From assembly GCA_022709695.1 (NCBI GenBank), contig JAKLII010000001.1, positions 398,881-462,880 of the forward strand: a stretch of 64,000 bases of DNA, in the 5' to 3' direction. The notes below the pieces were generated by a model. The model did no database searches. It worked only from the letters and a program-made list of their open reading frames with translations, and was not told where the DNA came from. A program made the position numbers and the translations under genes. Below are positions 46,386 through 55,494 of the stretch, in pieces (positions within the stretch are counted from its first letter, which is position 1; every line of letters starts with the position of its first letter). Source of the DNA: Bacteroidota bacterium (GTDB lineage Bacteria > Bacteroidota > Bacteroidia > Bacteroidales > SKPS01).

Positions 46386-46416
46386 CAAACATATAACTAA
46401 TTTCTTAGTTTGTCAA
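46386..46416 (-). promoter_or_regulatory. Promoter of the blaI-M56 operon
   Basis: On the minus strand TTGACA (46416-46411), a 17-nt spacer, and TATGTTTG (46393-46386), which is both a perfect TAnnTTTG box and close to a sigma-70 promoter. Confidence 0.8.
46395..46410. promoter_or_regulatory. BlaI-type operator dyad 2
   Basis: AACTAA-TTTC-TTAGTT, a perfect 6-4-6 palindrome filling the spacer between -35 and -7. Confidence 0.8.
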
Positions 46417-46430
46417 CTATTTTTTTAGTT
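46415..46430. promoter_or_regulatory. BlaI-type operator dyad 3
   Basis: AACTAT-TTTT-TTAGTT, a 6-4-6 dyad with one mismatch, overlapping the upstream edge of the -35. It starts 20 nt after dyad 2. Confidence 0.72.
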
Positions 46431-46631
46431 ATTTTGTAAAATATTTATTATTATACTGATTTACAATTATTTGAATTTTGCAGAAACTCCTAATCGTAAC
46501 TCCTTGTCAGGTGAAATCACCTAGAAGGTGCCCTGCCGATCCAATGGTCCCACATTTTTTTTGATGCATTGTCAGAATCAGCTGAATGTTTAGTAATTTT
46601 AACCTTCCATTATTCATCAAACCCCAATGTT

Positions 46632-49600
46632 ATGAAAAACCATTACCATTTCACAGGCGGGCCTGCACAACGGTATTTGATGCTGGCATTCATGATTGTT
46701 CTGATCAGTGCACAGGCATCCGGTCAGCTGAACATACCGCTGACCAACTGTCAGAACCTGGCGGGGACTTACACCGATCTGGGCACCAATGGCACTGTGA
46801 TCACCACAACCAATTTTGATGATGCCAGTTCCGCAGCCACCAGTATAGGGTTTACCTTCAATTTCAACGGCCAGGCCTTTACCCAGTTTGTGCTGAATAC
46901 CAATGGTTTTATCAGGCTGGGGGCGCTTCCACCCTCTGTAAACGCATTATTTTTTGCCGGTGGTGCAAGTTACACCGGTGGTCCGTTCAACAGCACGAGC
47001 ACATCCGATGTAAATCTGATCTGTGCCTTCAACCATGACCTGATCGGTGCCACCAACCCCGAATACAGGGTATATACCAGCGGTACGGCACCAAACCGCG
47101 TTTGCACGATTCAGTTCAAAAACCTAAGGGATAAAACCACCAGTCCGGCAGAGCAGTTTTCGAACATCAATTTTCAGATCATTCTGTATGAAGGGTCTGA
47201 TATTGTGGACATCAAATTTGGAACATTTACAGCAAGTGCCAATGCCGAGGCTTTTAAATCGGCAGCCGTGGGGTTAAAAGGATCGGGCAATGCAGCAGGA
47301 CAGATGGTAGGGGTAACCAAAGGATCCACCACCATTTACAGTGCAGCCACCTTCCTGAACGGCAACTATACCGGCAACGCTTTCAATTACAGGAACAGTG
47401 TATTGCCTGATCCGGGACGGACCCTCCGGTTTATGCCTATCAAACCAAACGACAGGGCCCTGATGGAGGCCTACACCCTGGGAAAGTCCCCGATCCCGTT
47501 CGGGAATCCGCTCACCATTACTGCCTGGGTAAAAAACGGAGGAGTGAATGCGATGGTTGCCACCACATGCACATTAAACATCACGGGGGCTAATCCTTTT
47601 ACGAATGTGCAAACGGTGCCCGCCCTGAATGCAGGGGACTCCACGCTGATCACTTTTGCAACCTTCAGTCCGACGGTGGTAGGCACCAACAATGTCGAAG
47701 TGTCTCTACCCGCTGACGATAATCTTCTGAACAACACCAAAACCAAGGTCATCGAAACAAACCTGAATTCATACAGTTATGCCCAGGGGCCACAGGCAGC
47801 GGGAGGTGTTGGCTTTTCGGGAGGTACGGGAGATTTTGTTGCCAAATTCACCACCAACAGCAACCAGAGCATCAACCAGGTGAACGTACAGTTTGCCACA
47901 GGAGGGCAGCCCTTTCAGATCGGCATCTGGGAAGCTACCGTATCGGGGACTCCGGGGAATCTCCTGCACAGTACCAGTACCTACACATCCACACAGGGCA
48001 CCTATACGGTGCTGATCAACCCACCGGTTTCAATACCTGCAGGTGCCTTTTTTGTGGGGGTAAGGCAAACCAACACAACGAATGTAAGCTTTGGTTATCA
48101 GTCGGAAATACCCATACGCAGCGGGCATTTTTTCTACACCTCCCCTACCGGCGGTACTACGTGGACCGATTTTGCCCCAAACAGCCCCTTCCGGTTTCTG
48201 GTTGAACCCAAATTTGCCCTGCAGACCGATGTGGGTGTGATTGCCGCGACCCCCCTGAACGGCACCACGCTGGTGGCAGGCTCTACCTACAGCCTTTCGG
48301 CTACGATTGCCAATTATGGAATATCGGCGCAAAACAACATTCCGGTATACTATTCGGTGAACGGGGGCACCCCGGCGGGACCTGTCAATACGACTACCTC
48401 CATCAACCAGAACGGCACCACAGGGATCTCTTTCTCCGGAGCTATGGCCTTTGCGCCATCCACTGCAGGCAACTACACCCTTCGGTTCTTTACCCAGCTC
48501 ACCAACGACCTGAGCACCCAGAACGACACCTTCACGGTGGCGCTGATGGTAGTTCCGGCTCCATCTGCTGCCATGCCCTACTCGACCAATTTCACCACCC
48601 ATCCGAACTGGACTGCCTCAGGGGTGTCTGGTTTATGGGCCTTCGGCATCTGCACCGGAGCCACCGGACAGACCAATGACACCGCTGCATTCGCAGATTT
48701 TTACACCTTCCCTCCGAACAGTTCAGGAATGCTGAAATCACCCGCTTTCAACATCAGCTCACTGGCCCACCCGGCCATCCAGTTTGATCTGTCGTACCGT
48801 ACACGGCAGATGGAGTCGGACACCCTCGAGGTGCTGGTTTCCACCGACGGAGGCCTTACCTTCCTCCCGGGAAATCCCCCCATTTATGCGCGAGCCACGT
48901 TCAGCAACCCACCCCTTTCCACCACAACAGCCGATACGGCGATGTTCTTCCCCAACGCTGCGGCCAACTGGAGAAAAGAGACGGTGCCCCTGGATCAGTT
49001 CGTGGGTGCCACCAACCTGATGATTGCCCTGAGGGGTGGCAGTGGCAACGGAAACCGCTGCTGGGTTGATAACTTCACAATCCTGAATGGTAATATACCT
49101 GTCGTTAGCACCGATCCGGTAACCAATGTGGGCCTTACCACCGCGCAGTCAGGGGGTAATGTAACTGCCGCCGGCACCCTTCCGGTTACCTCACGCGGGG
49201 TATGCTGGAGTACCAGCCCGAATCCCACCGTTGCGGATCCCAAAACCACCGACGGTTCCGGAACAGGAGCCTTTACCAGCAATATCACAGGGCTGGCAGT
49301 GGCCACCCCGTATTACCTGAGGGCCTATGCCTCCAGCGGCTTCGGGACCGGTTACGGGAACCAGGTTACCTTTACCACCCAAATACCCTCAACGGTTCCA
49401 ACCGTTACCACAGCTGCCGTTACCAACATCACCCATTTCGGGGCTACGGTCGGGGGTAATGTCACATCTGACGGAGGCTCACCGGTTACAGCACGCGGGG
49501 TCTGCTATTCCCTGTTGCCCAACCCCACCATCCTCGACAGCAAAACGGTGGATGGCTTTGGCACGGGGTCCTTTGTTAGCACCCTTACGGGATTGGCACA

Positions 49601-49946
49601 ACTCACCAATTATTTCGTGAGAGCCTATGCCACCAATTCGGTGGGAACCTCTTACGGAGCCCAGGAGACCTTCTCGACCCTTATTGATGCTATTGATGAA
49701 CCTCCGGTGGAGGGTTATACCATTTTTACCCGCAACAACGAATTGCACATCTGCGCGGCTGAACCTGCCCTCTTCAGCAGGATTGCCGTGTACGATCTTT
49801 CGGGACGTGAGTTATATGCTGCGGAGAATGTCCCCTGCCACAATTCTGTTACTCTTTCCCTGCCCATGATTCCCTCCGGCATTTACCTGGTGGGGCTGAC
49901 AACCGATGAAAAGAGCATCCGTCAGAAAATTTCCTTCCTGCACTAG
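46632..49946 (+). CDS. Large secreted adhesin-like protein with choice-of-anchor J, FN3-like repeats and T9SS C-terminus
   Basis: About 1104 residues from MKNHYHFTGGPAQRYLML, with a signal peptide ending near AQASGQ. Order by eye: beta-rich N-terminal domain (about 30-270), CARDB-like immunoglobulin domains (about 275-660), a cleaved-adhesin/choice-of-anchor J jelly roll (about 670-840, YSTNFTTHPNWTASGVSGLW to RCWVDNFTILNG), two FN3-like repeats (SRGVCWSTSPNPTVADPKTT and ARGVCYSLLPNPTILDSKTV), then a T9SS type A-like domain (FSRIAVYDLSGRELYA to the end). Likely surface-exposed; function unknown. The frame extends upstream to 46569, but the signal peptide fixes the start. Confidence 0.85.
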   Translation: MKNHYHFTGGPAQRYLMLAFMIVLISAQASGQLNIPLTNCQNLAGTYTDLGTNGTVITTTNFDDASSAATSIGFTFNFNGQAFTQFVLNTNGFIRLGALPPSVNALFFAGGASYTGGPFNSTSTSDVNLICAFNHDLIGATNPEYRVYTSGTAPNRVCTIQFKNLRDKTTSPAEQFSNINFQIILYEGSDIVDIKFGTFTASANAEAFKSAAVGLKGSGNAAGQMVGVTKGSTTIYSAATFLNGNYTGNAFNYRNSVLPDPGRTLRFMPIKPNDRALMEAYTLGKSPIPFGNPLTITAWVKNGGVNAMVATTCTLNITGANPFTNVQTVPALNAGDSTLITFATFSPTVVGTNNVEVSLPADDNLLNNTKTKVIETNLNSYSYAQGPQAAGGVGFSGGTGDFVAKFTTNSNQSINQVNVQFATGGQPFQIGIWEATVSGTPGNLLHSTSTYTSTQGTYTVLINPPVSIPAGAFFVGVRQTNTTNVSFGYQSEIPIRSGHFFYTSPTGGTTWTDFAPNSPFRFLVEPKFALQTDVGVIAATPLNGTTLVAGSTYSLSATIANYGISAQNNIPVYYSVNGGTPAGPVNTTTSINQNGTTGISFSGAMAFAPSTAGNYTLRFFTQLTNDLSTQNDTFTVALMVVPAPSAAMPYSTNFTTHPNWTASGVSGLWAFGICTGATGQTNDTAAFADFYTFPPNSSGMLKSPAFNISSLAHPAIQFDLSYRTRQMESDTLEVLVSTDGGLTFLPGNPPIYARATFSNPPLSTTTADTAMFFPNAAANWRKETVPLDQFVGATNLMIALRGGSGNGNRCWVDNFTILNGNIPVVSTDPVTNVGLTTAQSGGNVTAAGTLPVTSRGVCWSTSPNPTVADPKTTDGSGTGAFTSNITGLAVATPYYLRAYASSGFGTGYGNQVTFTTQIPSTVPTVTTAAVTNITHFGATVGGNVTSDGGSPVTARGVCYSLLPNPTILDSKTVDGFGTGSFVSTLTGLAQLTNYFVRAYATNSVGTSYGAQETFSTLIDAIDEPPVEGYTIFTRNNELHICAAEPALFSRIAVYDLSGRELYAAENVPCHNSVTLSLPMIPSGIYLVGLTTDEKSIRQKISFLH

Positions 49947-49984
49947 CCCATAACCTGTTCAACACCGGCATATCAACCTTAAAA

Positions 49985-49991
49985 AAGGAGG
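49985..49991 (+). promoter_or_regulatory. Strong Shine-Dalgarno AAGGAGG
   Basis: A full AAGGAGG six bases before the ATG at 49998. This is unusual in Bacteroidota, where most genes lack such sites. Confidence 0.7.
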
Positions 49992-49997
49992 TACAAC

Positions 49998-50666
49998 ATG
50001 AAATGGATGGTTTCACTGGTAGCAGTAGTCGTACTGCTGGTCATCATCATTATTGCCTTTACGCGGCATGCCACCAAAGAGCGGACCCCGGCGCTGCTGC
50101 TCTTTTTTGCCCTGCTCATTTACCATATCGGGGACTGTGGCCTCTGGTACGGTTACGATTATGAACTCACCCGGCGCATTGCCAGCGTGGGCTTTTACTT
50201 TATCATGCCCTGGTCGTTGTGGTTGATGTATGTACTTACGCCGGCTGAAAAGATGAATTACTTCATCCGGATTGTAACCCTGCTGTTGATGATCCCCTGG
50301 GTTTATGCCCTTGTGATGATCGATTCATCACCACTGGTGTTTCTGGAAGAAATGATGCCGGCCCCCGACGAAGCCTACGAGACCTTTGTAATGGGGCTTG
50401 TGTTCGTTTTCGTGCTGGGTGCCCTCTTTGCCGCGATTGTAGGATTCAGGGCATCCCATCTTCGCAATGATTATGGGAAAAGACTTGCCAGGTACTTCTC
50501 CTGGGGGCTCATCATCTATACCCTGCTGATCCTGTGCCTCTTTATGTCGATTGACCTGTTCAGGTACGATGCCACCTGGTGGTTCGGGGTACCCTCCACC
50601 CTGTATGCACTGCTGGTCCTTCTGGGACTCAGGTGCTGCTGCTGCGAAGAGAAAGCGGAAGGGTAA
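49998..50666 (+). CDS. Hypothetical multi-span membrane protein with C-terminal CCCC
   Basis: A 222-residue inner membrane protein with about six to seven hydrophobic helices spread over its length and few polar loops. The C-terminus reads LRCCCCEEKAEG, four adjacent cysteines that could bind metal or be acylated. I do not recognise the family. It has an unusually strong Shine-Dalgarno sequence. It is 51 nt after the adhesin gene and convergent with the WG-repeat gene (1 nt gap). Confidence 0.75.
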   Translation: MKWMVSLVAVVVLLVIIIIAFTRHATKERTPALLLFFALLIYHIGDCGLWYGYDYELTRRIASVGFYFIMPWSLWLMYVLTPAEKMNYFIRIVTLLLMIPWVYALVMIDSSPLVFLEEMMPAPDEAYETFVMGLVFVFVLGALFAAIVGFRASHLRNDYGKRLARYFSWGLIIYTLLILCLFMSIDLFRYDATWWFGVPSTLYALLVLLGLRCCCCEEKAEG

Positions 50667-50667
50667 T

Positions 50668-53286
50668 TCAGTACTGCAAATTCACCTTTTCGGCAGCATA
50701 GATGAATTTCAGCCCCTTGACGGCAGCTGCGGGGAAGGTGCTTGTGTGACGCTCACCCGGAATCCGCTCAAATTGGTACTGCAGGCCCGTGTAATGGCGG
50801 GTCTGCAGGGTTTTATCCAGGGTTTCGGGTGTTCCCCATTCACCGCTGCTTAGGGACATAAACAGCGTGGTGCTGAGTTCCTTTGACTTCTGATACCAGG
50901 CCTCCTCCCACTTCAGTGCCAGTTGGCCATCCCACCACAACGACGGGCTGACCAGCATATAGCGGTTGAAGGTACCAGGCCGGTTGAACAGCACCCAGGC
51001 ACCGAAAAGCCCCCCCAGGGAATAGCCGGTGAGGGTCCGCTCGCCCTGCATCACACGGTATTCCTTCTCAACCATGGGGATCACTTCGAGGCTGATAAAG
51101 CGGTAGAAAGCCTCGCACTTTCCACCTCCGGGATACAGGAGCGCATTGGTATCAACGGTGGGGGTCAGATCAGGAATCCTGTTATAGAACCATTCGTCGA
51201 AAGTGCCGCCATAGGCTATTCCCACCACAATTACTTCAGGGATGGTGCCATCGAAGGCCATACCCCGGGAGGTCTCTGCAACGGTACCCTGCAGCTGGTC
51301 GGCATCGGTAAGGTACACCACAGGGTAGGATTTATTGCTCTGATAATAGTTAAACGGCAGGCTCACCCAGATCTGATAGTCGCCATGCACCTCCTTTGAA
51401 TGGATCCTGTGCAGAACGGTCTGATTCATGGGAACATAGTCTGGATTTTTAATTTCCAGAGACGGTTCAAAGGGCATCTCATACCGTGTGCCGTAGGCAT
51501 CGAAATAGACAGTGCCTTTTGCATCTCTGAGCCTCACCATATCAGATTCCATCTCAAACGACCAGTCGTCGAAGGTGAAGGGTGCCACCGGCTTGTTGTG
51601 GTGGGTCACCACCCCGTACTTCATCCCCTTCTTTACCACAGCAATGCCTTCCATAGTAAGGATGCCATCGTACTCCAGAGGGATCAGGATTTCGCCCTTT
51701 TCGTTGATCAGCCCCATTTTCCCATCCAATTTCACCACTGTAACCGAGCGCGAAAACCTGTAAGCATCATCATACCGGCAGGGGATCACCAGCCTCCCGG
51801 TGGTATCGGCATACCCATATTTTTCGTTCAGTTTTACCTTGATCAATCCGTTTCGTGAAGGGTCATCGATATATGGATAAATAGTATCCAGAATCAGCCC
51901 TTTGTCGCGGTAATACATCCCCTTAATCTTTCCTGCAGCCACAATGAAATCCCTATCGGGGAAGTATGCATTTCGCTTAACAGAGGTATAGAACGGCGGT
52001 ACGATTTCCCTTCCGTCATCCCGCAGGATGCCCTGCCTGCCGCCGAGCCAGCACCGGGCAAATCCATCACTGAACACATCCACCGAATCGTATCCCCGCA
52101 CAGTGATCTCCTTCAGGCTTTTATCCATCAGGTAAACGAGGTTGTCCCTTACCACCATTGCCTTCCCCTCTGTAAATGGTAAGGTTTTCTGATAACGCGG
52201 TTCAACCACCCATTTACCTGCTTTATTGATATACCCCCACTGCCCGTTCACCGCAGCCGCTGCGAGCCCGTTAAAAAATTGTCCGGCTTCATCAAACTGA
52301 AATGGGATTACAGGTTTCCCTTTCGGATTGAGATATCCCCATTTATTATCCTTCAACACTTTGATCATCCCCTCCGTAGAAGGCCATGCACCTTTATATT
52401 CAAACGGGGTTATCACTTTCCCTTTTGCATTGATCAGGGCATATTTCTTGTCAATTCCCACCACCGCCACGCCATCGCTGAATTCGCTGCAGTATTCGTA
52501 TTGGGGAGGCACAACCTCTTTTCCGTTTTCATCGATAAATCCATTTTTCCTGTCCCTTGTCACAACCGCAAAGCCGCCTGTAAAACTTCGGCATGATTCG
52601 TAAACAGCCTGTGTGATAAGAACCCCTTTGGTGTTGATAAAACCGTACTTCTGTCCCATCCGGTACCAGGTGATGTTGCCATAATCAAAATCATAGATCT
52701 GATCCAGCGACACCGGGGTAATAATTCTGCCGTTGGTATCGGCCAAACCGTATTTGTCGCCCTCTTTCAGAAGGAACAATTTGTTTTTCAGCAATTCGAT
52801 TTCATCGTACACCACGGGCAGCAATTCCCCTTTCCCAAACCGGTACAGTCCGGACTTTTCTGCGTTTTTAACGATTTTTAGGTGAGGGAGATCCTCCACG
52901 GAATTCACATCATCAAACTGAACCGGAATCAGTATGTTTCCTTTCAGGTCGAGATATCCATACTTATTGTCTGCCTCCGCCAGCGGAAAATCACTGTCGA
53001 TCTTACCGTTCGAGCCGATATCGTCGTAGATGAACGTGGTAAGTGCATTGCCCCTGCTGTCGATCAGGCCCCGTTTGAAACCCACCTGCACACAGGCGGA
53101 TCCTTTGTAAAAGAGCATGGCCTTGTCGTAAACAGCCGGAATTTTCAGTTGCATCGCAGTATCGGCATATCCGTACTTATATCCGTGCCGAACCGGGATC
53201 AGATCAGGAAGGTTCTGGGCGTAACTGCCGTTGAAATACAGCAGCATCAGAAGGAGAAAAAACGCCTTCAGCAGCATTGTTTTCAT
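50668..53286 (-). CDS. WG-repeat protein fused to an alpha/beta-hydrolase esterase domain
   Basis: An 872-residue exported protein. The signal peptide ends near YFNGSYAQ. About 600 residues of WG (KWG) repeats follow, such as NKWGYLNPKGKPVIPFQFDE and GQWGYINKAGKWVVEPRYQK. The C-terminal 260 residues form a Fes/esterase-D-like hydrolase: YPVVYLTDAD, the nucleophile elbow GYSLGG with S756, and the catalytic histidine H847 in GERHTSTFP. The esterase part resembles enzymes acting on siderophore or surface esters; substrate unknown. It has its own promoter. The fusion of the two parts in one frame is unambiguous. Confidence 0.9.
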   Translation of the reverse strand: MKTMLLKAFFLLLMLLYFNGSYAQNLPDLIPVRHGYKYGYADTAMQLKIPAVYDKAMLFYKGSACVQVGFKRGLIDSRGNALTTFIYDDIGSNGKIDSDFPLAEADNKYGYLDLKGNILIPVQFDDVNSVEDLPHLKIVKNAEKSGLYRFGKGELLPVVYDEIELLKNKLFLLKEGDKYGLADTNGRIITPVSLDQIYDFDYGNITWYRMGQKYGFINTKGVLITQAVYESCRSFTGGFAVVTRDRKNGFIDENGKEVVPPQYEYCSEFSDGVAVVGIDKKYALINAKGKVITPFEYKGAWPSTEGMIKVLKDNKWGYLNPKGKPVIPFQFDEAGQFFNGLAAAAVNGQWGYINKAGKWVVEPRYQKTLPFTEGKAMVVRDNLVYLMDKSLKEITVRGYDSVDVFSDGFARCWLGGRQGILRDDGREIVPPFYTSVKRNAYFPDRDFIVAAGKIKGMYYRDKGLILDTIYPYIDDPSRNGLIKVKLNEKYGYADTTGRLVIPCRYDDAYRFSRSVTVVKLDGKMGLINEKGEILIPLEYDGILTMEGIAVVKKGMKYGVVTHHNKPVAPFTFDDWSFEMESDMVRLRDAKGTVYFDAYGTRYEMPFEPSLEIKNPDYVPMNQTVLHRIHSKEVHGDYQIWVSLPFNYYQSNKSYPVVYLTDADQLQGTVAETSRGMAFDGTIPEVIVVGIAYGGTFDEWFYNRIPDLTPTVDTNALLYPGGGKCEAFYRFISLEVIPMVEKEYRVMQGERTLTGYSLGGLFGAWVLFNRPGTFNRYMLVSPSLWWDGQLALKWEEAWYQKSKELSTTLFMSLSSGEWGTPETLDKTLQTRHYTGLQYQFERIPGERHTSTFPAAAVKGLKFIYAAEKVNLQY

Positions 53287-53331
53287 AGTTGCAGGTATTG
53301 GTTAATGGTTTGAACGCCACAGGAACAGGTA

Positions 53332-53339
53332 CAAAATTA
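53332..53339 (-). promoter_or_regulatory. -7 box for the WG-repeat esterase gene
   Basis: The minus strand reads TAATTTTG, a perfect match, 45 nt before the ATG. Confidence 0.6.
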
Positions 53340-53467
53340 CAACGCAAAACAGGGAATCCGACACCGTGCCCACCGTTTTCTGATTTCCTGCATGTCGTTT
53401 TACTGAATGGTCTATTCTGTAGTATCTTTACACGTTCCATTTTCAACAGTCAGAAAAATTAACCGAC

Positions 53468-55378
53468 ATGAAAAAACCTATACCGGTAACCTGGCTTCTC
53501 CTTATGTGTTTGTTTACCCATTCCGCAGCCCACGGACAACTCTCTGTAACTCCTTCAGCCAGTGCTGCTCAGATGGCCAATGCACTGGCAGGTCCAGGCA
53601 TTACCATTGTAAATGCCACTTATACTGGTTCTGCTGCTGCTTCAGGGTTATTCAGCACAACACCCCTTACGGTTTTTGGTATGCAGTCTGGTGTAATCAT
53701 AACCACCGGAATTGCTCAGGGCGCTACAGGACCAAATACACAGTCAGGTTACGGAGCCACCAACCAATTGCCGGGGGATTCATTGCTTTCAGGCTTGATG
53801 AATGGTGTAACCCTTTATGATGCATCTGCTTTGCTGATTGAGTTTATCCCCTCTGGTGATACCTTAAAGTTTGAATTTATTTTCGGGTCTGAGGAGTACC
53901 CGGAATTTGCAGGATCAAATTTTCAGGATGTTTTCGGAGCATTCATCAATGGGTTGAACCCCACCACCATGATGCCTTATCTGAACAAAAATATCGCTCT
54001 GGTACCCGGCACTAACAGTCCCATTTCTATTTCCACCATAAACAACGGAACATCAAACGCTGGACCTTGTATAAACTGCGCATACTACGTAAATAATACT
54101 GCAGGAGTCTGGATCCAATACGATGGAATCACCTCGGTGATTACTGCCTCCATCCCTGTAGTGCCTATGACGGTATACACCCTGAGGCTTGCGATCGCAG
54201 ATGTGGGCGACATGATTTTGGACTCGGGCGTTTTTCTTAAAGGAGGCAGCCTCATTTCCATGTCGACTGGTGGTGTGGTGAAGCATAGTGGCTCTGTGTT
54301 CAGCAACAAAGCACTTGAGGGCTGCAGTAATGCCCTGGTTGAATTTAATCTTGGAACCCCTCATACAGATACGGTGGTAGTGCATCTGGATTCCATCTAT
54401 GGATCAGCAATTCAAGGGGTTGACTACCCATCCCTCCCTCAGAACCTGCTGATACTGCCCGGGCAGCAGAAAACACAACTGGTGATCGCCCCTTTTGATG
54501 ATCAGGTTACTGAAGGGGACGAACAGATCATGATGGATTATTCAATGCTGACCAATATCACCGGAACTCTGACCGTAAATATCGGTGACTACCGGCCCAT
54601 GCAACTCACGATGTCAGGTGATACTACCGTGGGTTGCAGTTCCCCCGTCCAGCTGTCGGTACAACCGGTTTACGGACTTCCGCCTTACCATTATATCTGG
54701 TCCCCATCCCAACCGTTAGACACCAACGGGGTTCCCAATCCGGTTGCCACTCCGGTAAGTCCAACCCTTTTCTCTGTAACCATATATGATTCCAGTGGTT
54801 GCGGGATAGATAGCGGTACGGTGAATGTTAAACTCAATCTGGTTTCATTACAACCGCAGGATCAGGTGGTTCCGATGGAAAGTGATGCTGCATTCACGGT
54901 TTCCTGCGACGATTCACTGGCAACCTACCAGTGGCAGCTGGTCTATAAGGACACAGTGCTGAATCTGATGCTAACCGGCACCAAATACACGGGCAATCAC
55001 AGCAAAACACTCACAGTCTTCAACGTTAATATCAACGACACCATCTGCACCTACCGTTGCAAAATCTCTTCACCACCATGCACCGACTACAGTTTGCCAG
55101 CAAAAATCATCCTCACAGCAGGTATCTCCAGCCATCCGAAGGATGATCCGGTGAAAATCTTCCCGAACCCTACATCAGGAGTACTCTTCATAGAAACGGA
55201 TCTTTATCCGGCCACTTTACAGCTCACCGACCTCACCGGCAGGATCCTGCGGGAAGCAGATCTGCAACAGGCACACTATCAGTTGGATATATCAGATATC
55301 AAACCAGGGCTTTACGGTCTTCACATTACATCTTCCCCAACAGGCTGGTCTTTTACGGGCAAAATTATAAGGGAGTAA
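53468..55378 (+). CDS. Choice-of-anchor L domain protein with T9SS type A sorting domain
   Basis: A 636-residue exported protein. After the signal peptide (ending AAHGQ) comes a choice-of-anchor L domain (about 25-265), recognisable by FEFIFGSEEYPEFAGSNFQD and VFGAFINGLN. A Calx-beta-like domain (about 275-375, DYPSLPQNLLILPGQQKTQL), a PKD/SprB-like repeat (VQPVYGLPPYHYIWSPSQPL) and a T9SS C-terminal domain (FPNPTSGVLFIETDLYPATL to the end) follow. A near-match -7 box TATCTTTA lies about 36 nt upstream. Surface adhesin-like; ligand unknown. Confidence 0.88.
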   Translation: MKKPIPVTWLLLMCLFTHSAAHGQLSVTPSASAAQMANALAGPGITIVNATYTGSAAASGLFSTTPLTVFGMQSGVIITTGIAQGATGPNTQSGYGATNQLPGDSLLSGLMNGVTLYDASALLIEFIPSGDTLKFEFIFGSEEYPEFAGSNFQDVFGAFINGLNPTTMMPYLNKNIALVPGTNSPISISTINNGTSNAGPCINCAYYVNNTAGVWIQYDGITSVITASIPVVPMTVYTLRLAIADVGDMILDSGVFLKGGSLISMSTGGVVKHSGSVFSNKALEGCSNALVEFNLGTPHTDTVVVHLDSIYGSAIQGVDYPSLPQNLLILPGQQKTQLVIAPFDDQVTEGDEQIMMDYSMLTNITGTLTVNIGDYRPMQLTMSGDTTVGCSSPVQLSVQPVYGLPPYHYIWSPSQPLDTNGVPNPVATPVSPTLFSVTIYDSSGCGIDSGTVNVKLNLVSLQPQDQVVPMESDAAFTVSCDDSLATYQWQLVYKDTVLNLMLTGTKYTGNHSKTLTVFNVNINDTICTYRCKISSPPCTDYSLPAKIILTAGISSHPKDDPVKIFPNPTSGVLFIETDLYPATLQLTDLTGRILREADLQQAHYQLDISDIKPGLYGLHITSSPTGWSFTGKIIRE

Positions 55379-55454
55379 AAAAGCTCCGGTACAATCTTAA
55401 TGAGTCTATGTTGGCTTCGGAATCTGCGGGTTTTCAGAAGAGCAACACATTCCC

Positions 55455-55494
55455 ACATTGGCACATTGGCTAATTGACTAATTGGCTAATTATC
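55455..55494. repeat. Octamer tandem repeat over the stop codon of the LysM hydrolase gene
   Basis: Five 8-nt units: ACATTGGC twice, TAATTGAC, TAATTGGC, TAATTATC. The last unit contains the stop codon of the leftward gene. Confidence 0.85.

Noticed and set aside
46509..46522. AGGTG-AAAT-CACCT palindrome upstream of the large adhesin gene as an operator
   Set aside because: Single short dyad with no promoter at a suitable distance; could be chance.
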